DNA from: Hylemonella sp. UBA2468
GTDB lineage: Bacteria; Pseudomonadota; Gammaproteobacteria; Burkholderiales; Burkholderiaceae_C
Assembly (NCBI GenBank): GCA_002342165.1
Contig: DDPM01000117.1
Coordinates: 1-9,822, forward strand
DNA: 9,822 nt
Reading direction: 5' to 3'
Every line of letters begins with the position of its first letter. Position 1 is the first letter of the stretch. Below, piece by piece: positions 1 through 7,496 of this stretch. Position numbers and translations under genes: made by a program. The notes beneath the pieces were generated by a model. The model was not told the origin of the DNA, did not search any database, and worked only from the letters and a program-made list of their open reading frames with translations.

Positions 1-1457
1 GGCCAGCGCTGCATGATGGACTTTTGCTTGGTGTAAAAACGCACCCCTTCTTCGCCGTAGGCATGCATGTCGCCAAAAAGCGAGCGTTTCCAGCCGCCAA
101 AACCGTGCCAGGCCATGGGCACAGGAATCGGTACATTGATGCCCACCATACCCACCTGAATGCGGCGGCTAAATTCCCGCGCCACATGGCCGTCACGGGT
201 GTAGCACGACACGCCGTTGCCAAACTCATGCTGGTTGATCAGTGCTACTGAACTGGCAAAGTCGGGCACGCGCACGCAAGACAGCACAGGGCCAAAAATT
301 TCTTCTTTGTAAATGCGCATGTCAGGCGTGACGTTGTCAAACAGGGTGCCCCCCATCCAAAAACCGCGTTCGCAACCCGCACCGGCACTGGCGGCTTTGA
401 AATGGCGGCCATCTACCAGCAACTTGGCGCCTTCTTGTTCGCCTTGAGCGATGTACCCGGTGATGCGCTCATGCGCCGCTGCAGTGACGATGGGGCCCAT
501 TTCAGAGTCCAGCTCGGTGCCGTTTTTAATTTTGAGTGCGCGTGTGCGATCGACCAGTTGGGGCATGATGAGATCCGCCACCGGACCCACCAACACCGCC
601 ACTGAAATGGCCATGCAGCGCTCGCCTGCCGAGCCGAACGCCGCGCCAATAAGGCCGTCCACGGCCTGGCCTAAATCAGCGTCGGGCATGACCACCATGT
701 GGTTTTTGGCGCCGCCCAGAGCCTGAACCCGTTTGCCATGGCGCGCACCGGTTTCATAGATGTAGTTGGCTATGGGGGTGGAGCCCACAAAGCTGATGGC
801 CTTGACGTCGGGGTGCTCCAGCAGGGCGTCTACCGCCACTTTGTCGCCTTGCACCACATTGAACACCCCGTCTGGCAGCCCGGCTTGCTTCAGCAAATCG
901 GCCATCAACAAAGCGGGCGACGGGTCGGTGGGGCTGGGTTTGAGCACAAAGGTGTTGCCCGTGGCAATAGCCACCGGAAACATCCACATGGGCACCATGA
1001 CCGGAAAGTTGAACGGCGTGATGCCTGCCACCACACCCAAAGGCTGGCGCAGCGTCCAGTTGTCCATGCCAGTGGACACTTGTTCGGTGAAGTCGGTTTT
1101 AAGAAGTTGGGGGATGCCGGTGGCAAATTCCACAATTTCAATTCCCCGGGTCACCTCGCCTTGGGCATCGGTAAACACCTTGCCGTGTTCGGCGGTGATC
1201 AAGTGTGCCAGCGCATCGCGCTGCTGGTTGAGCAGCTCCAAAAATTTAAACATAATCCGCGCGCGCTTCAGGGGCGAGGTGTCTGCCCAAGCGGGGAATG
1301 CCGCGTGGGCTGCGGCGACCGCGCGCTGCACCTCTTCGGTGCAGGCCAATGCTGCGCGGCCCGTCACGGCTCCGGTGGCAGGGTTGGTTACATCTTGATA
1401 GCGGCCGGAAGTGCCGGCCACCACATGGCCTGCCAAATAGTGGTCAATAGTGCGCAT
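1..1457 (-). CDS. mmsA: Methylmalonate-semialdehyde dehydrogenase (CoA-acylating), 3' end outside window
   Basis: This enzyme oxidises methylmalonate semialdehyde (or malonate semialdehyde) with NAD+ and CoA to propionyl-CoA (or acetyl-CoA) in valine, thymine or inositol breakdown in the cytoplasm. I translated the minus strand from the ATG at 1457-1455; it stays open for 485 codons to the window edge, and family members are about 490-505 aa, so only a short C-terminus is missing. The aldehyde-dehydrogenase landmarks are in order: ITPFNFP near 146-152 with the oxyanion Asn150, FVGST near 223-227, and the catalytic Cys281 in GERCMA. Where most ALDHs have the general-base Glu (ELGGK), this protein reads ALGGAKNH (247-253), the hallmark of the CoA-dependent MMSDH subfamily. 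An AGGAGA ribosome binding site lies 7 nt before the start. It diverges from the TRAP binding-protein gene. The family call is firm; the preferred substrate is inferred. Confidence 0.93.
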   Translation of the reverse strand, partial: MRTIDHYLAGHVVAGTSGRYQDVTNPATGAVTGRAALACTEEVQRAVAAAHAAFPAWADTSPLKRARIMFKFLELLNQQRDALAHLITAEHGKVFTDAQGEVTRGIEIVEFATGIPQLLKTDFTEQVSTGMDNWTLRQPLGVVAGITPFNFPVMVPMWMFPVAIATGNTFVLKPSPTDPSPALLMADLLKQAGLPDGVFNVVQGDKVAVDALLEHPDVKAISFVGSTPIANYIYETGARHGKRVQALGGAKNHMVVMPDADLGQAVDGLIGAAFGSAGERCMAISVAVLVGPVADLIMPQLVDRTRALKIKNGTELDSEMGPIVTAAAHERITGYIAQGEQEGAKLLVDGRHFKAASAGAGCERGFWMGGTLFDNVTPDMRIYKEEIFGPVLSCVRVPDFASSVALINQHEFGNGVSCYTRDGHVAREFSRRIQVGMVGINVPIPVPMAWHGFGGWKRSLFGDMHAYGEEGVRFYTKQKSIMQRW

Positions 1458-1476
1458 GGCGAAGTCTCCTGTTGGG

Positions 1477-1497
1477 GTTCGCCCGTAGTGGGCGAAC
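1477..1497. repeat. Perfect 8-bp inverted repeat in the mmsA leader
   Basis: GTTCGCCC (1477-1484) and GGGCGAAC (1490-1497) are exact reverse complements around a 5-nt spacer. The element lies 20 bp upstream of the mmsA start, just before its AGGAGA, inside the 132-bp spacer shared with the divergent TRAP gene. It could be an operator for a dimeric regulator or an RNA hairpin next to the ribosome binding site. No T-run follows on either strand, so it is not an intrinsic terminator. I saw no convincing promoter pair in the rest of this spacer. Confidence 0.55.
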
Positions 1498-1589
1498 ACT
1501 TGGTTAGTATTTGAGCCGATCATAAGCGTGCGTGGGTGGCACGTGTATTGCTTGTCATGAGTATTCCCCTAACTATTGAAAGACGACAC

Positions 1590-2687
1590 ATGAACAAACG
1601 CGACTTGCTTAAATCAGGCCTGGTGGCGGGCGCAGCCGGAGTGGCCGCTACTCTTTCAGCGCCTGCCATTGCTCAGAGCCTGCCCAATATCCGTTGGCGA
1701 CTGGCGTCAAGTTTCCCCAAAAGCTTGGATACCATTTACGGTGGCGCAGAGGTGTTGGCCAAGCGTTTGGCAGCCATCACCGGAGGCAAGTTTCAAATTT
1801 CGGTGCACGCAGCCGGTGAGCTGATGCCCGCTTTTGGTGTGGTGGATGCTGTGCAAGGCGGCAGTGTGGAGCTGGCCCACACCGCAGCCTATTACTTTGT
1901 GGGCAAAAACAAAACCTTTGGTTTTGAAACCACCATTCCATTTGGCATGAACCAGCGCCAGCAAAACGCTTGGATGTACTACGGCGGCGGCTTGCAGCTG
2001 GTACGCGAGTTTTTGTCCGACTACAACATCATCAGCTTTCCCGGCGGTAACACCGGCGTGCAAATGGGTGGCTGGTTTCGTAAAGAGCTCAAGTCTATCA
2101 ACGACCTCAAGGGCCTAAAAATGCGCATCGCCGGTTTGGGTGGCGAGGTCATGGCCCGTTTGGGCGCCGTACCTCAGCAAATTGCTGGTGGTGACATTTA
2201 CCCCGCTCTGGAAAAAGGCACCATTGACGCTGCTGAATGGGTGGGCCCTTACGACGATGAAAAACTGGGCTTTTACAAAGTGGCTCCCCATTACTACTAC
2301 CCCGGCTGGTGGGAAAGCAACTCGATGTATTCGTTCTACGTCAACACCAAAGTCTGGGACAGTCTGCCCAAGGAGTACCAAGCGGCGTTTGAGGCGGCAG
2401 CGGCTGAAGCCAACTTGGACATGATGGCCGAGTACGACTTTAAGAACCCCACGGCTTTGCGCCGCTTGGTGGGCAACGGCGTCAAGTTGCACGCTTACAC
2501 CACCGACATGATGAAAAAAGCGCAGGACGCCGCCTTTGATTTGTACGCTGAAGAATCTGCCAAAAACCCGTCCTTCAAGAAAATTTACGAATCATGGCGC
2601 AAGTTCCGTGGGGATATTTTGGTGTGGCACCGCGTGGCCGAGCAAACCTACTCCACATTTGCGTTCAACAACCCTCCAAAAAACTGA
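1590..2687 (+). CDS. TRAP transporter substrate-binding protein, 2-oxo-acid (TakP-like) type
   Basis: Predicted periplasmic DctP-family binding protein of a TRAP (sodium-coupled) uptake system, 365 aa. The ATG at 1590 is chosen because it is followed at once by an export signal: charged NKRDLLKSG, a hydrophobic stretch to about residue 24, and an AIA-Q cleavage site after residue 28. NKRDLLK resembles a Tat signal with Lys-Arg in place of twin Arg. In-frame starts further upstream (GTG 1536, ATG 1557) would only add an unsupported extension. The mature protein carries QMGGWFRKE (158-166), LKMRIAGLGGE (177-187), EWVGPYDDEK (216-225) and YPGWWE (237-242). Gln158, Glu216, Trp217 and Glu242 sit about 2-3 positions from the residues I recall as binding sodium and keto acid in Rhodobacter TakP. 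No DctQ or DctM gene is adjacent. A substrate such as pyruvate or a branched-chain 2-oxo acid is inferred from family resemblance and the mmsA neighbour. The ribosome binding site is weak. Confidence 0.88.
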   Translation: MNKRDLLKSGLVAGAAGVAATLSAPAIAQSLPNIRWRLASSFPKSLDTIYGGAEVLAKRLAAITGGKFQISVHAAGELMPAFGVVDAVQGGSVELAHTAAYYFVGKNKTFGFETTIPFGMNQRQQNAWMYYGGGLQLVREFLSDYNIISFPGGNTGVQMGGWFRKELKSINDLKGLKMRIAGLGGEVMARLGAVPQQIAGGDIYPALEKGTIDAAEWVGPYDDEKLGFYKVAPHYYYPGWWESNSMYSFYVNTKVWDSLPKEYQAAFEAAAAEANLDMMAEYDFKNPTALRRLVGNGVKLHAYTTDMMKKAQDAAFDLYAEESAKNPSFKKIYESWRKFRGDILVWHRVAEQTYSTFAFNNPPKN

Positions 2688-2748
2688 TCCCAGAAAAAGC
2701 CCTTCATAATAAGGAGCTAGTATCGGCAACTCTAATTCAGGAGCTGCC

Positions 2749-3378
2749 ATGTCTGCTGCCAAGCCTGTGACGGTAGATTACTACTTTGCGCCCCAAAGCC
2801 CTTGGGCCTATTTGGGGCACACCCGGTTTGTGGAAATTGCCAAGGCCGCTGGTGCCACTATTAGGGTGTTGCCCGTGGATTTGGGGGGCAAGGTGTTTCC
2901 GGTTTCGGGCGGTTTGCCTTTGAACAAGCGCCCCAAGCAGCGTCAGGCTTACCGTTTGCTGGAGTTGCGCCGCTACAGCGATTATTTGCAATTGCCGCTC
3001 AACACCCAGCCCAAGTTTTTTCCGGTGTCTGGTGATGATGCGGCCTGCCTGATCATTGCGGTGGACCTGCACGACGGCACCGAAGCCGCCCTGAGCCTGA
3101 CCGCCGCCATCTTGGCCGCCGTGTGGGCCAACGAGCTCAATATCGCAGACGAAAAAGTACTTGCCAGTTTGCTCGCAGAGCAGGCCCTGTCTGCCAAGCG
3201 CCTTGAGCAGGCGCACAGCCAAACGGTGCAAGAGCGTTATGAAGCTGATTCCCAGCTGGCTATTGATGCTGGCGTTTTTGGTGCACCCAGCTATGTGATG
3301 GACGGCGAAATTTTTTGGGGCCAAGACCGCTTAGACTTTTTGGAGCGGCGCTTGGCCAAAGCCACCAGCCCCGTCTAG
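2749..3378 (+). CDS. 2-hydroxychromene-2-carboxylate isomerase-like DsbA-fold protein
   Basis: A 209-aa cytoplasmic protein of the kappa-class glutathione transferase / HCCA isomerase family. NahD, the family's model enzyme, isomerises hydroxychromene carboxylate in naphthalene degradation with glutathione. The N-terminus VDYYFAPQSPWAYLG is the first beta strand and active-site loop of this thioredoxin-like fold. Ser17 takes the place of the DsbA cysteine and matches the catalytic Ser of HCCA isomerases. Near the C-terminus, GVFGAPSYVMDGEIFWGQDRL holds the cis-proline loop and the conserved closing motif. An AGGAG motif 5 nt before the ATG fixes the start. It lies 61 bp after the TRAP gene and could be cotranscribed with it. 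No other naphthalene genes are present, so the real substrate is unknown; a general glutathione-dependent isomerase or detoxifying role is as likely. Confidence 0.87.
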   Translation: MSAAKPVTVDYYFAPQSPWAYLGHTRFVEIAKAAGATIRVLPVDLGGKVFPVSGGLPLNKRPKQRQAYRLLELRRYSDYLQLPLNTQPKFFPVSGDDAACLIIAVDLHDGTEAALSLTAAILAAVWANELNIADEKVLASLLAEQALSAKRLEQAHSQTVQERYEADSQLAIDAGVFGAPSYVMDGEIFWGQDRLDFLERRLAKATSPV

Positions 3379-3392
3379 CCAGACGTTTTTTT
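3372..3392 (+). terminator. Small intrinsic terminator overlapping the isomerase stop codon
   Basis: CGTCT (3372-3376) pairs with AGACG (3381-3385) around a 4-nt loop and is followed at once by seven T residues (3386-3392). The TAG stop codon (3376-3378) lies in the top of the stem and the loop. The stem is only 5 bp, so it may be leaky, but hairpin and T-run are perfectly placed to end a TRAP-isomerase transcript before the dienelactone hydrolase gene. Confidence 0.5.
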
Positions 3393-3420
3393 AAACATAT
3401 TTACCAATAGGAGACCCACC

Positions 3421-4104
3421 ATGCATGAATTTATCGACCTCAAAGCTGCAGACGGTTTTGTGTGCACATCTTACGTGGCGCACCCTGAGGGTGTTGCCCG
3501 CGGCGCAGTGGTGGTGTTGCAGGAGATTTTTGGGGTGAACTCTCACATTCGCAATGTGGTGGATGGCTATGCGGCAGCCGGCTACATGGCCATGGCTCCC
3601 GCAGCGTTTCAGCGTGTGAAAGCGGATGTGGAAATGGGCTACACCCCAGACGATATGGCCGCTGGTTTCGCGCTCAAAAAAGCGGTGGAAGAGCTGCCCG
3701 CCCCCGGGGTCATGGCCGATATTCAAGCGGCCGTGGATCATGCGGCCCAGTTTGGCAAAGTGGGTGTGGTGGGTTACTGCTGGGGTGGGTTGCTGACCTG
3801 GCGCAGTGCCTGCCTGCTCAAGGGCGTGAGTGCCGCGGTGGCTTATTACGGCGGCGGCGTGACCACCGAAGCTGAGTCTGCACGAACGCCCAAATGCCCG
3901 GTGATGGCCCACTTTGGCGAGCTCGATACCCACATTCCGATGGTCGGCGTGAACGCTTTTAAAGCGGCGCATCCAGACGTGCAGGTGCAGGTGTATGCCG
4001 CCAACCATGGCTTCAACTGTGACCAGCGCGGTGCATTTGACGCCGCAGCAGCTCGCGTGGCCTACAGCCGAAGCCTGCGCTTTTTCGATCAGTACTTAGG
4101 GTGA
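3421..4104 (+). CDS. Dienelactone hydrolase family protein (carboxymethylenebutenolidase-like)
   Basis: A 227-aa cytoplasmic alpha/beta hydrolase. The model enzyme opens dienelactone to maleylacetate in the modified ortho-cleavage pathway of chlorocatechols. The Cys-Asp-His triad is complete: Cys120 in GYCWGG, Asp169 in GELDTHIP and His196 in ANHGFNCD. Glu35 in QEIFGV, which activates the Cys in the family, is also present. Length and motif spacing match the Pseudomonas enzyme. A strong AGGAG ribosome binding site precedes the ATG. It converges on hemB with only 23 bp between stop codons. No chlorocatechol dioxygenase or cycloisomerase genes are visible, so it may act on another lactone or ester; such orphan paralogues are common in Burkholderiales. 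Confidence 0.92.
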   Translation: MHEFIDLKAADGFVCTSYVAHPEGVARGAVVVLQEIFGVNSHIRNVVDGYAAAGYMAMAPAAFQRVKADVEMGYTPDDMAAGFALKKAVEELPAPGVMADIQAAVDHAAQFGKVGVVGYCWGGLLTWRSACLLKGVSAAVAYYGGGVTTEAESARTPKCPVMAHFGELDTHIPMVGVNAFKAAHPDVQVQVYAANHGFNCDQRGAFDAAAARVAYSRSLRFFDQYLG

Positions 4105-4127
4105 ATTAGGCTCAAACTAAGCCGAAT

Positions 4128-5196
<1,069 letters not shown>

Positions 5197-5273
5197 TAAG
5201 TTGGCAACTCATGCACCACGACAAAAAAGTGACGCAAGTGAGCGTGTAAGTTGTCTGACTGGTGAACTCAGGC

Positions 5274-5302
5274 TTGTGATGCAGCATGAGCTTTGTTACA
5301 TT
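5274..5302 (+). promoter_or_regulatory. Candidate sigma70 promoter for the hemJ leader / small RNA
   Basis: TTGTGA (5274-5279) as -35 and TACATT (5297-5302) as -10 are separated by 17 bp, with an extended TGT directly before the -10 box. Each hexamer matches consensus at 4 of 6 positions. Initiation would fall near 5309, just ahead of the C-rich-loop hairpin. This is the only promoter-like pair I found that could feed the terminator at 5376-5404. Confidence 0.4.
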
Positions 5303-5308
5303 TTGTCA

Positions 5309-5404
5309 GGGCATATGCCCCCCGCTTTTCCTCCCTGAGCGGGGCCTTGATGTGTGACAGCATAAAAGGCTTGACACCCCGGCCGTGTGCCGGGGTTTTT
5401 TTTT
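5309..5404 (+). ncRNA. Candidate small RNA or hemJ attenuator with anti-Shine-Dalgarno loop
   Basis: A roughly 95-nt transcript is inferred from the promoter candidate to the terminator. It has two perfect hairpins. The first pairs CCCCGCT (5320-5326) with AGCGGGG (5338-5344) and exposes the 11-nt loop UUUCCUCCCUG, complementary to strong ribosome binding sites (GGGAGGAAA). The second is the terminator hairpin. No gene on the + strand precedes it, because hemB is on the other strand, so the terminator must serve a transcript that starts in this spacer. C-rich anti-SD loops of this type are typical of trans-acting regulators such as the CcsR ('cuckoo') RNAs of Alphaproteobacteria; homology to them is not claimed. 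Alternatively it is the regulated 5' leader of hemJ, with read-through controlled at the terminator. Confidence 0.45.
5376..5404 (+). terminator. Strong intrinsic terminator upstream of hemJ
   Basis: ACCCCGGC (5376-5383) pairs with GCCGGGGT (5389-5396) around a 5-nt loop (CGTGT), and nine T residues run from 5396 to 5404. This is a textbook Rho-independent terminator acting rightward. It lies 47 bp before the hemJ start with no upstream + strand gene. Confidence 0.85.
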
Positions 5405-5451
5405 GGACAATCGCCTCGTTCACAATCCGTCCATTCACAGGAGGGCACCGC

Positions 5452-5883
5452 ATGCTTTGGGTCAAGTCACTTCATATTGTGTTCGTGGCCAGCTGGTTCG
5501 CGGGCTTGTTTTACCTGCCACGCATTTATGTAAATTTGGCACAGGTTTCGCCAGACTCTCAGGCGGAATACGCGCGGCTCTTGCTGATGGCGCAAAAGTT
5601 GTTGCGCTTTACGGGCATTTTGGCTGGACCCGCGGTGTTGCTGGGAGTGTGGCTTTGGTTGGGCTACAGCATTGGCTTGACGGGCCCGGGCAACGGTTGG
5701 ATGCACGCCAAGTTATTGGTGGTGCTGGCTGCAGTGGGCTATCACCATATGTGCGCCCGTATGTTGCGCCGCTTTGAGCAGGGACTTAACCAGCGCAGCC
5801 ATGTATGGTTTCGCTGGTTCAACGAGTTGCCCGTGGTGCTGATGTTGCTGGCGGTGGTGCTGGTGGTGGTCAAGCCCTTTTGA
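5452..5883 (+). CDS. hemJ: Protoporphyrinogen IX oxidase, HemJ type (UPF0093; often named CopD family)
   Basis: A 143-aa inner-membrane protein. HemJ oxidises protoporphyrinogen IX to protoporphyrin IX, the penultimate step of haem synthesis, in bacteria lacking HemG or HemY. The N-terminus MLWVKSLHIVFVASWFAGLF, with conserved His8, and the following YLPR are diagnostic. So are GWMHAKLLVVL (82-92) with His85 and Lys87, GYHHMCARMLRRF (96-108) and the C-terminal RWFNELPVVL...VVVKPF. About four membrane segments are visible, near 5-24, 53-73, 85-102 and 124-141. CAGGAGGGC places a strong ribosome binding site 7 nt before the ATG. It lies next to divergent hemB and is followed after 19 bp by the VanZ-family gene. 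A strong terminator sits just upstream, so expression may depend on read-through or on an unseen promoter. Confidence 0.88.
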   Translation: MLWVKSLHIVFVASWFAGLFYLPRIYVNLAQVSPDSQAEYARLLLMAQKLLRFTGILAGPAVLLGVWLWLGYSIGLTGPGNGWMHAKLLVVLAAVGYHHMCARMLRRFEQGLNQRSHVWFRWFNELPVVLMLLAVVLVVVKPF

Positions 5884-5902
5884 GTTGGTGTGAAACTGAG
5901 CC

Positions 5903-7021
5903 TTGACAAAATTTGCAGACCCACACAAATCTTCAGCCTGGCCTTTGGCGCTGGCCTATGCCGGGCTGATTGTTTACGCCAGCCTCTTTCCGTTTTCCGA
6001 TTGGCGCAATTTAGGCGCTTCACCCTGGGAGTTTTGGTGGGCGCCCTTGCCCAGTTACTGGACGCGCTTTGACGTCTGGATCAATGTCTGGGGCTATGCG
6101 CCCTTAGGTCTTTTTTTGGCCGTGGGCGCCTGCCGAACCGGCCAAGTCCGGTGGGCAGGAGGTTTGGCCATGGGGTTGTGTGCGTCGTTGTCGCTCACCC
6201 TGGAAACCTTGCAGGTGTATTTGCCTGCGCGCGTACCCTCTAACTTAGATGTCTTTCTGAATTTTTTAGGTGGTGTGTTGGGTGCGGGGGTGGCTTTGCT
6301 GCTGCACCAGCTGGGCGCCCTAGAGCGATGGAGCCATTGGCGCGCGCGTTGGTTTGTGCCTGAGGCGCGCGGCGGCCTGGTGTTGCTGGCGCTGTGGCCA
6401 GCCGCTCTGTTGTACCCCTTAGCCCTGCCTTTTGGTCTGGGGCGGGTGATGGAGCCAGTGGAGGCGGGCTTGGTGGAGCTGCTGGAAGACACACCGTTTT
6501 TAGCCCTGTTGCCCATCAGAGAAACCGAACTGCAGCCCCTGCTGCCATCTGCCATGGTGGTCTGTGTGATGTTGTCTGCTTTGGCTCCGAGCCTGCTGGG
6601 CTTTTGCATCACCCGAAAGCGCACACAACGTTTATCGCTGATGGGGGCTGTATTAACAGCGGGTATGTTGGCTTCTTGCCTTTCCAGCGCATGGAGTTTG
6701 GGATGGTCGTATTTGTGGGCATGGTTAGACCTGCCTGTGGGTGTTGGCGTCGTGCTCAGCCTGTTGCTGGCCGGGGCCTTTTTAAATGCATCCGCCCGCA
6801 TATGCGCAGGGGGTTTGTGTGTGGCCATGATGGTGAGCCTGATCTTGATCAACCAGTCCGCTTCTTCGGTGTACTTTGAACAAACCTTGCAACATTGGGA
6901 TTTGGGCAGTGGTGCCCGTTTTTATGGCGTGCTGGAGTGGCTGGGGTGGTGCTGGCCCTACGCGGTCCTGGCCTATGCGTCGTCGTACCTTGTCCTGCCA
7001 AATAAAACAGCGTCCAGTTAG
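5903..7021 (+). CDS. VanZ-family integral membrane protein
   Basis: A 372-aa polytopic membrane protein. The first 130 residues match the VanZ-like domain: YASLFPFSDWRN (25-36), NVWGYAPLGLFLA (61-73), then ETLQVYLPARVPSNLDVFLNFLGG with the family's spaced residues Glu101, Gln104, Arg110, Asn114, Asp116 and Asn120. A long second half of several more hydrophobic segments is not explained by VanZ itself. VanZ of vancomycin-resistance clusters gives low-level teicoplanin resistance, but most chromosomal relatives have no known reaction. The start is a TTG at 5903: an in-frame stop ends at 5899, no ATG or GTG occurs before the first membrane segment, and the ribosome binding site is weak. It starts 19 bp after hemJ, so cotranscription is likely. 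A plain membrane protein of unknown role is the honest reading. Confidence 0.8.
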   Translation: MTKFADPHKSSAWPLALAYAGLIVYASLFPFSDWRNLGASPWEFWWAPLPSYWTRFDVWINVWGYAPLGLFLAVGACRTGQVRWAGGLAMGLCASLSLTLETLQVYLPARVPSNLDVFLNFLGGVLGAGVALLLHQLGALERWSHWRARWFVPEARGGLVLLALWPAALLYPLALPFGLGRVMEPVEAGLVELLEDTPFLALLPIRETELQPLLPSAMVVCVMLSALAPSLLGFCITRKRTQRLSLMGAVLTAGMLASCLSSAWSLGWSYLWAWLDLPVGVGVVLSLLLAGAFLNASARICAGGLCVAMMVSLILINQSASSVYFEQTLQHWDLGSGARFYGVLEWLGWCWPYAVLAYASSYLVLPNKTASS

Positions 7022-7069
7022 ATGCCTTTCGATAACGTTATAAACGGACATCCCAATGATGAGACGCCC

Positions 7070-7462
7070 ATGACAACCCAACCTCAATCCGCAAAAGTTA
7101 TGACTCAACCCCATGTTTCTCAACCAGGGTTACCTACTACGTATTACCAACGGCATGTGTTTTTTTGCCTGAATGAGCGCAAAAATGGTGAGGCTTCGTG
7201 TGCCCAATACCAAGCGCAAGAGGCGTTTGACCATTGCAAATCCCAAGTTAAGGCGGCGGGTTTGTCGGGGCCAGGGCAGGTTCGTGTCAACAAAGCTGGT
7301 TGCTTGGATCGCTGCGCTGGTGGGCCTCTGTTGGTGGTGTACCCCGAGGGGGTTTGGTACTCCTACGTGGACACTTCGGACATAGACGAGATTGTGACTT
7401 CCCATTTGAAGAATGGTCAGGTGGTGCAGCGCTTGCTGACACCCCCAGACATTGGGCGTTAG
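7070..7462 (+). CDS. Thioredoxin-fold [2Fe-2S] ferredoxin-like protein
   Basis: A 130-aa cytoplasmic protein predicted to carry a [2Fe-2S] cluster. Four cysteines follow the pattern of thioredoxin-like ferredoxins (Aquifex Fd type and the NuoE C-terminal domain): Cys33 (RHVFFCLN), Cys44, then Cys78 and Cys82 in VNKAGCLDRCAGGP, i.e. Cx10Cx33Cx3C. A fifth, Cys56, is extra. The start is uncertain. ATG 7070 is taken because a weak GATGAGA motif precedes it. ATG 7022, directly after the VanZ stop codon, would add 16 polar residues, and ATG 7100 is also possible. The first 25 residues are low in conserved features. It probably belongs to the hemJ transcript. The electron partner is unknown, and the neighbouring hydrolase gives no clue to it. 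Confidence 0.82.
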   Translation: MTTQPQSAKVMTQPHVSQPGLPTTYYQRHVFFCLNERKNGEASCAQYQAQEAFDHCKSQVKAAGLSGPGQVRVNKAGCLDRCAGGPLLVVYPEGVWYSYVDTSDIDEIVTSHLKNGQVVQRLLTPPDIGR

Positions 7463-7496
7463 AACCAGTCAACCCACACAACTTACAAAGTCTCAG

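Noticed and set aside
699..1514. Long + strand reading frame of 271 codons
   Set aside because: It is antisense to mmsA, whose translation shows all family motifs; composition is His/Gly-rich as expected for a shadow frame, with no ribosome binding site.
1552..1580. TTGTCA with TATTGA as a dctP promoter
   Set aside because: Spacing is acceptable but the -10 box is poor, and initiation would leave only about 4 nt before the ATG.
2712..2745. Direct repeat AGGAGCT at 2712 and 2739, suggesting a small upstream gene
   Set aside because: No ATG, GTG or TTG follows the first copy at a suitable distance; the second copy alone serves as the isomerase ribosome binding site.
2749..4104. Naphthalene or chlorocatechol degradation cluster
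   Set aside because: Only one isomerase-like and one dienelactone hydrolase-like gene, separated by a terminator, with no dioxygenase, aldolase or regulator nearby.
4095..4127. Bidirectional terminator between the dienelactone hydrolase gene and hemB
   Set aside because: Only a 4-bp GGCT/AGCC stem with a 7-nt loop and no T-run on either side.
5293..5451. Upstream extension of hemJ by 53 codons
   Set aside because: It would translate through the C-rich hairpin and the terminator, has no family similarity, and ATG 5452 has an excellent ribosome binding site.
6094..6852. Minus-strand reading frame of 252 codons
   Set aside because: Antisense to the VanZ-family gene; the product is polar and low-complexity with no domain, and results from the high-GC coding bias.
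7032..7044. ATAACGTTAT palindrome and TATAAA as an internal promoter before the ferredoxin gene
   Set aside because: No -35 element at a usable distance, and the gene is well explained as part of the preceding operon; the 10-nt dyad may be chance.
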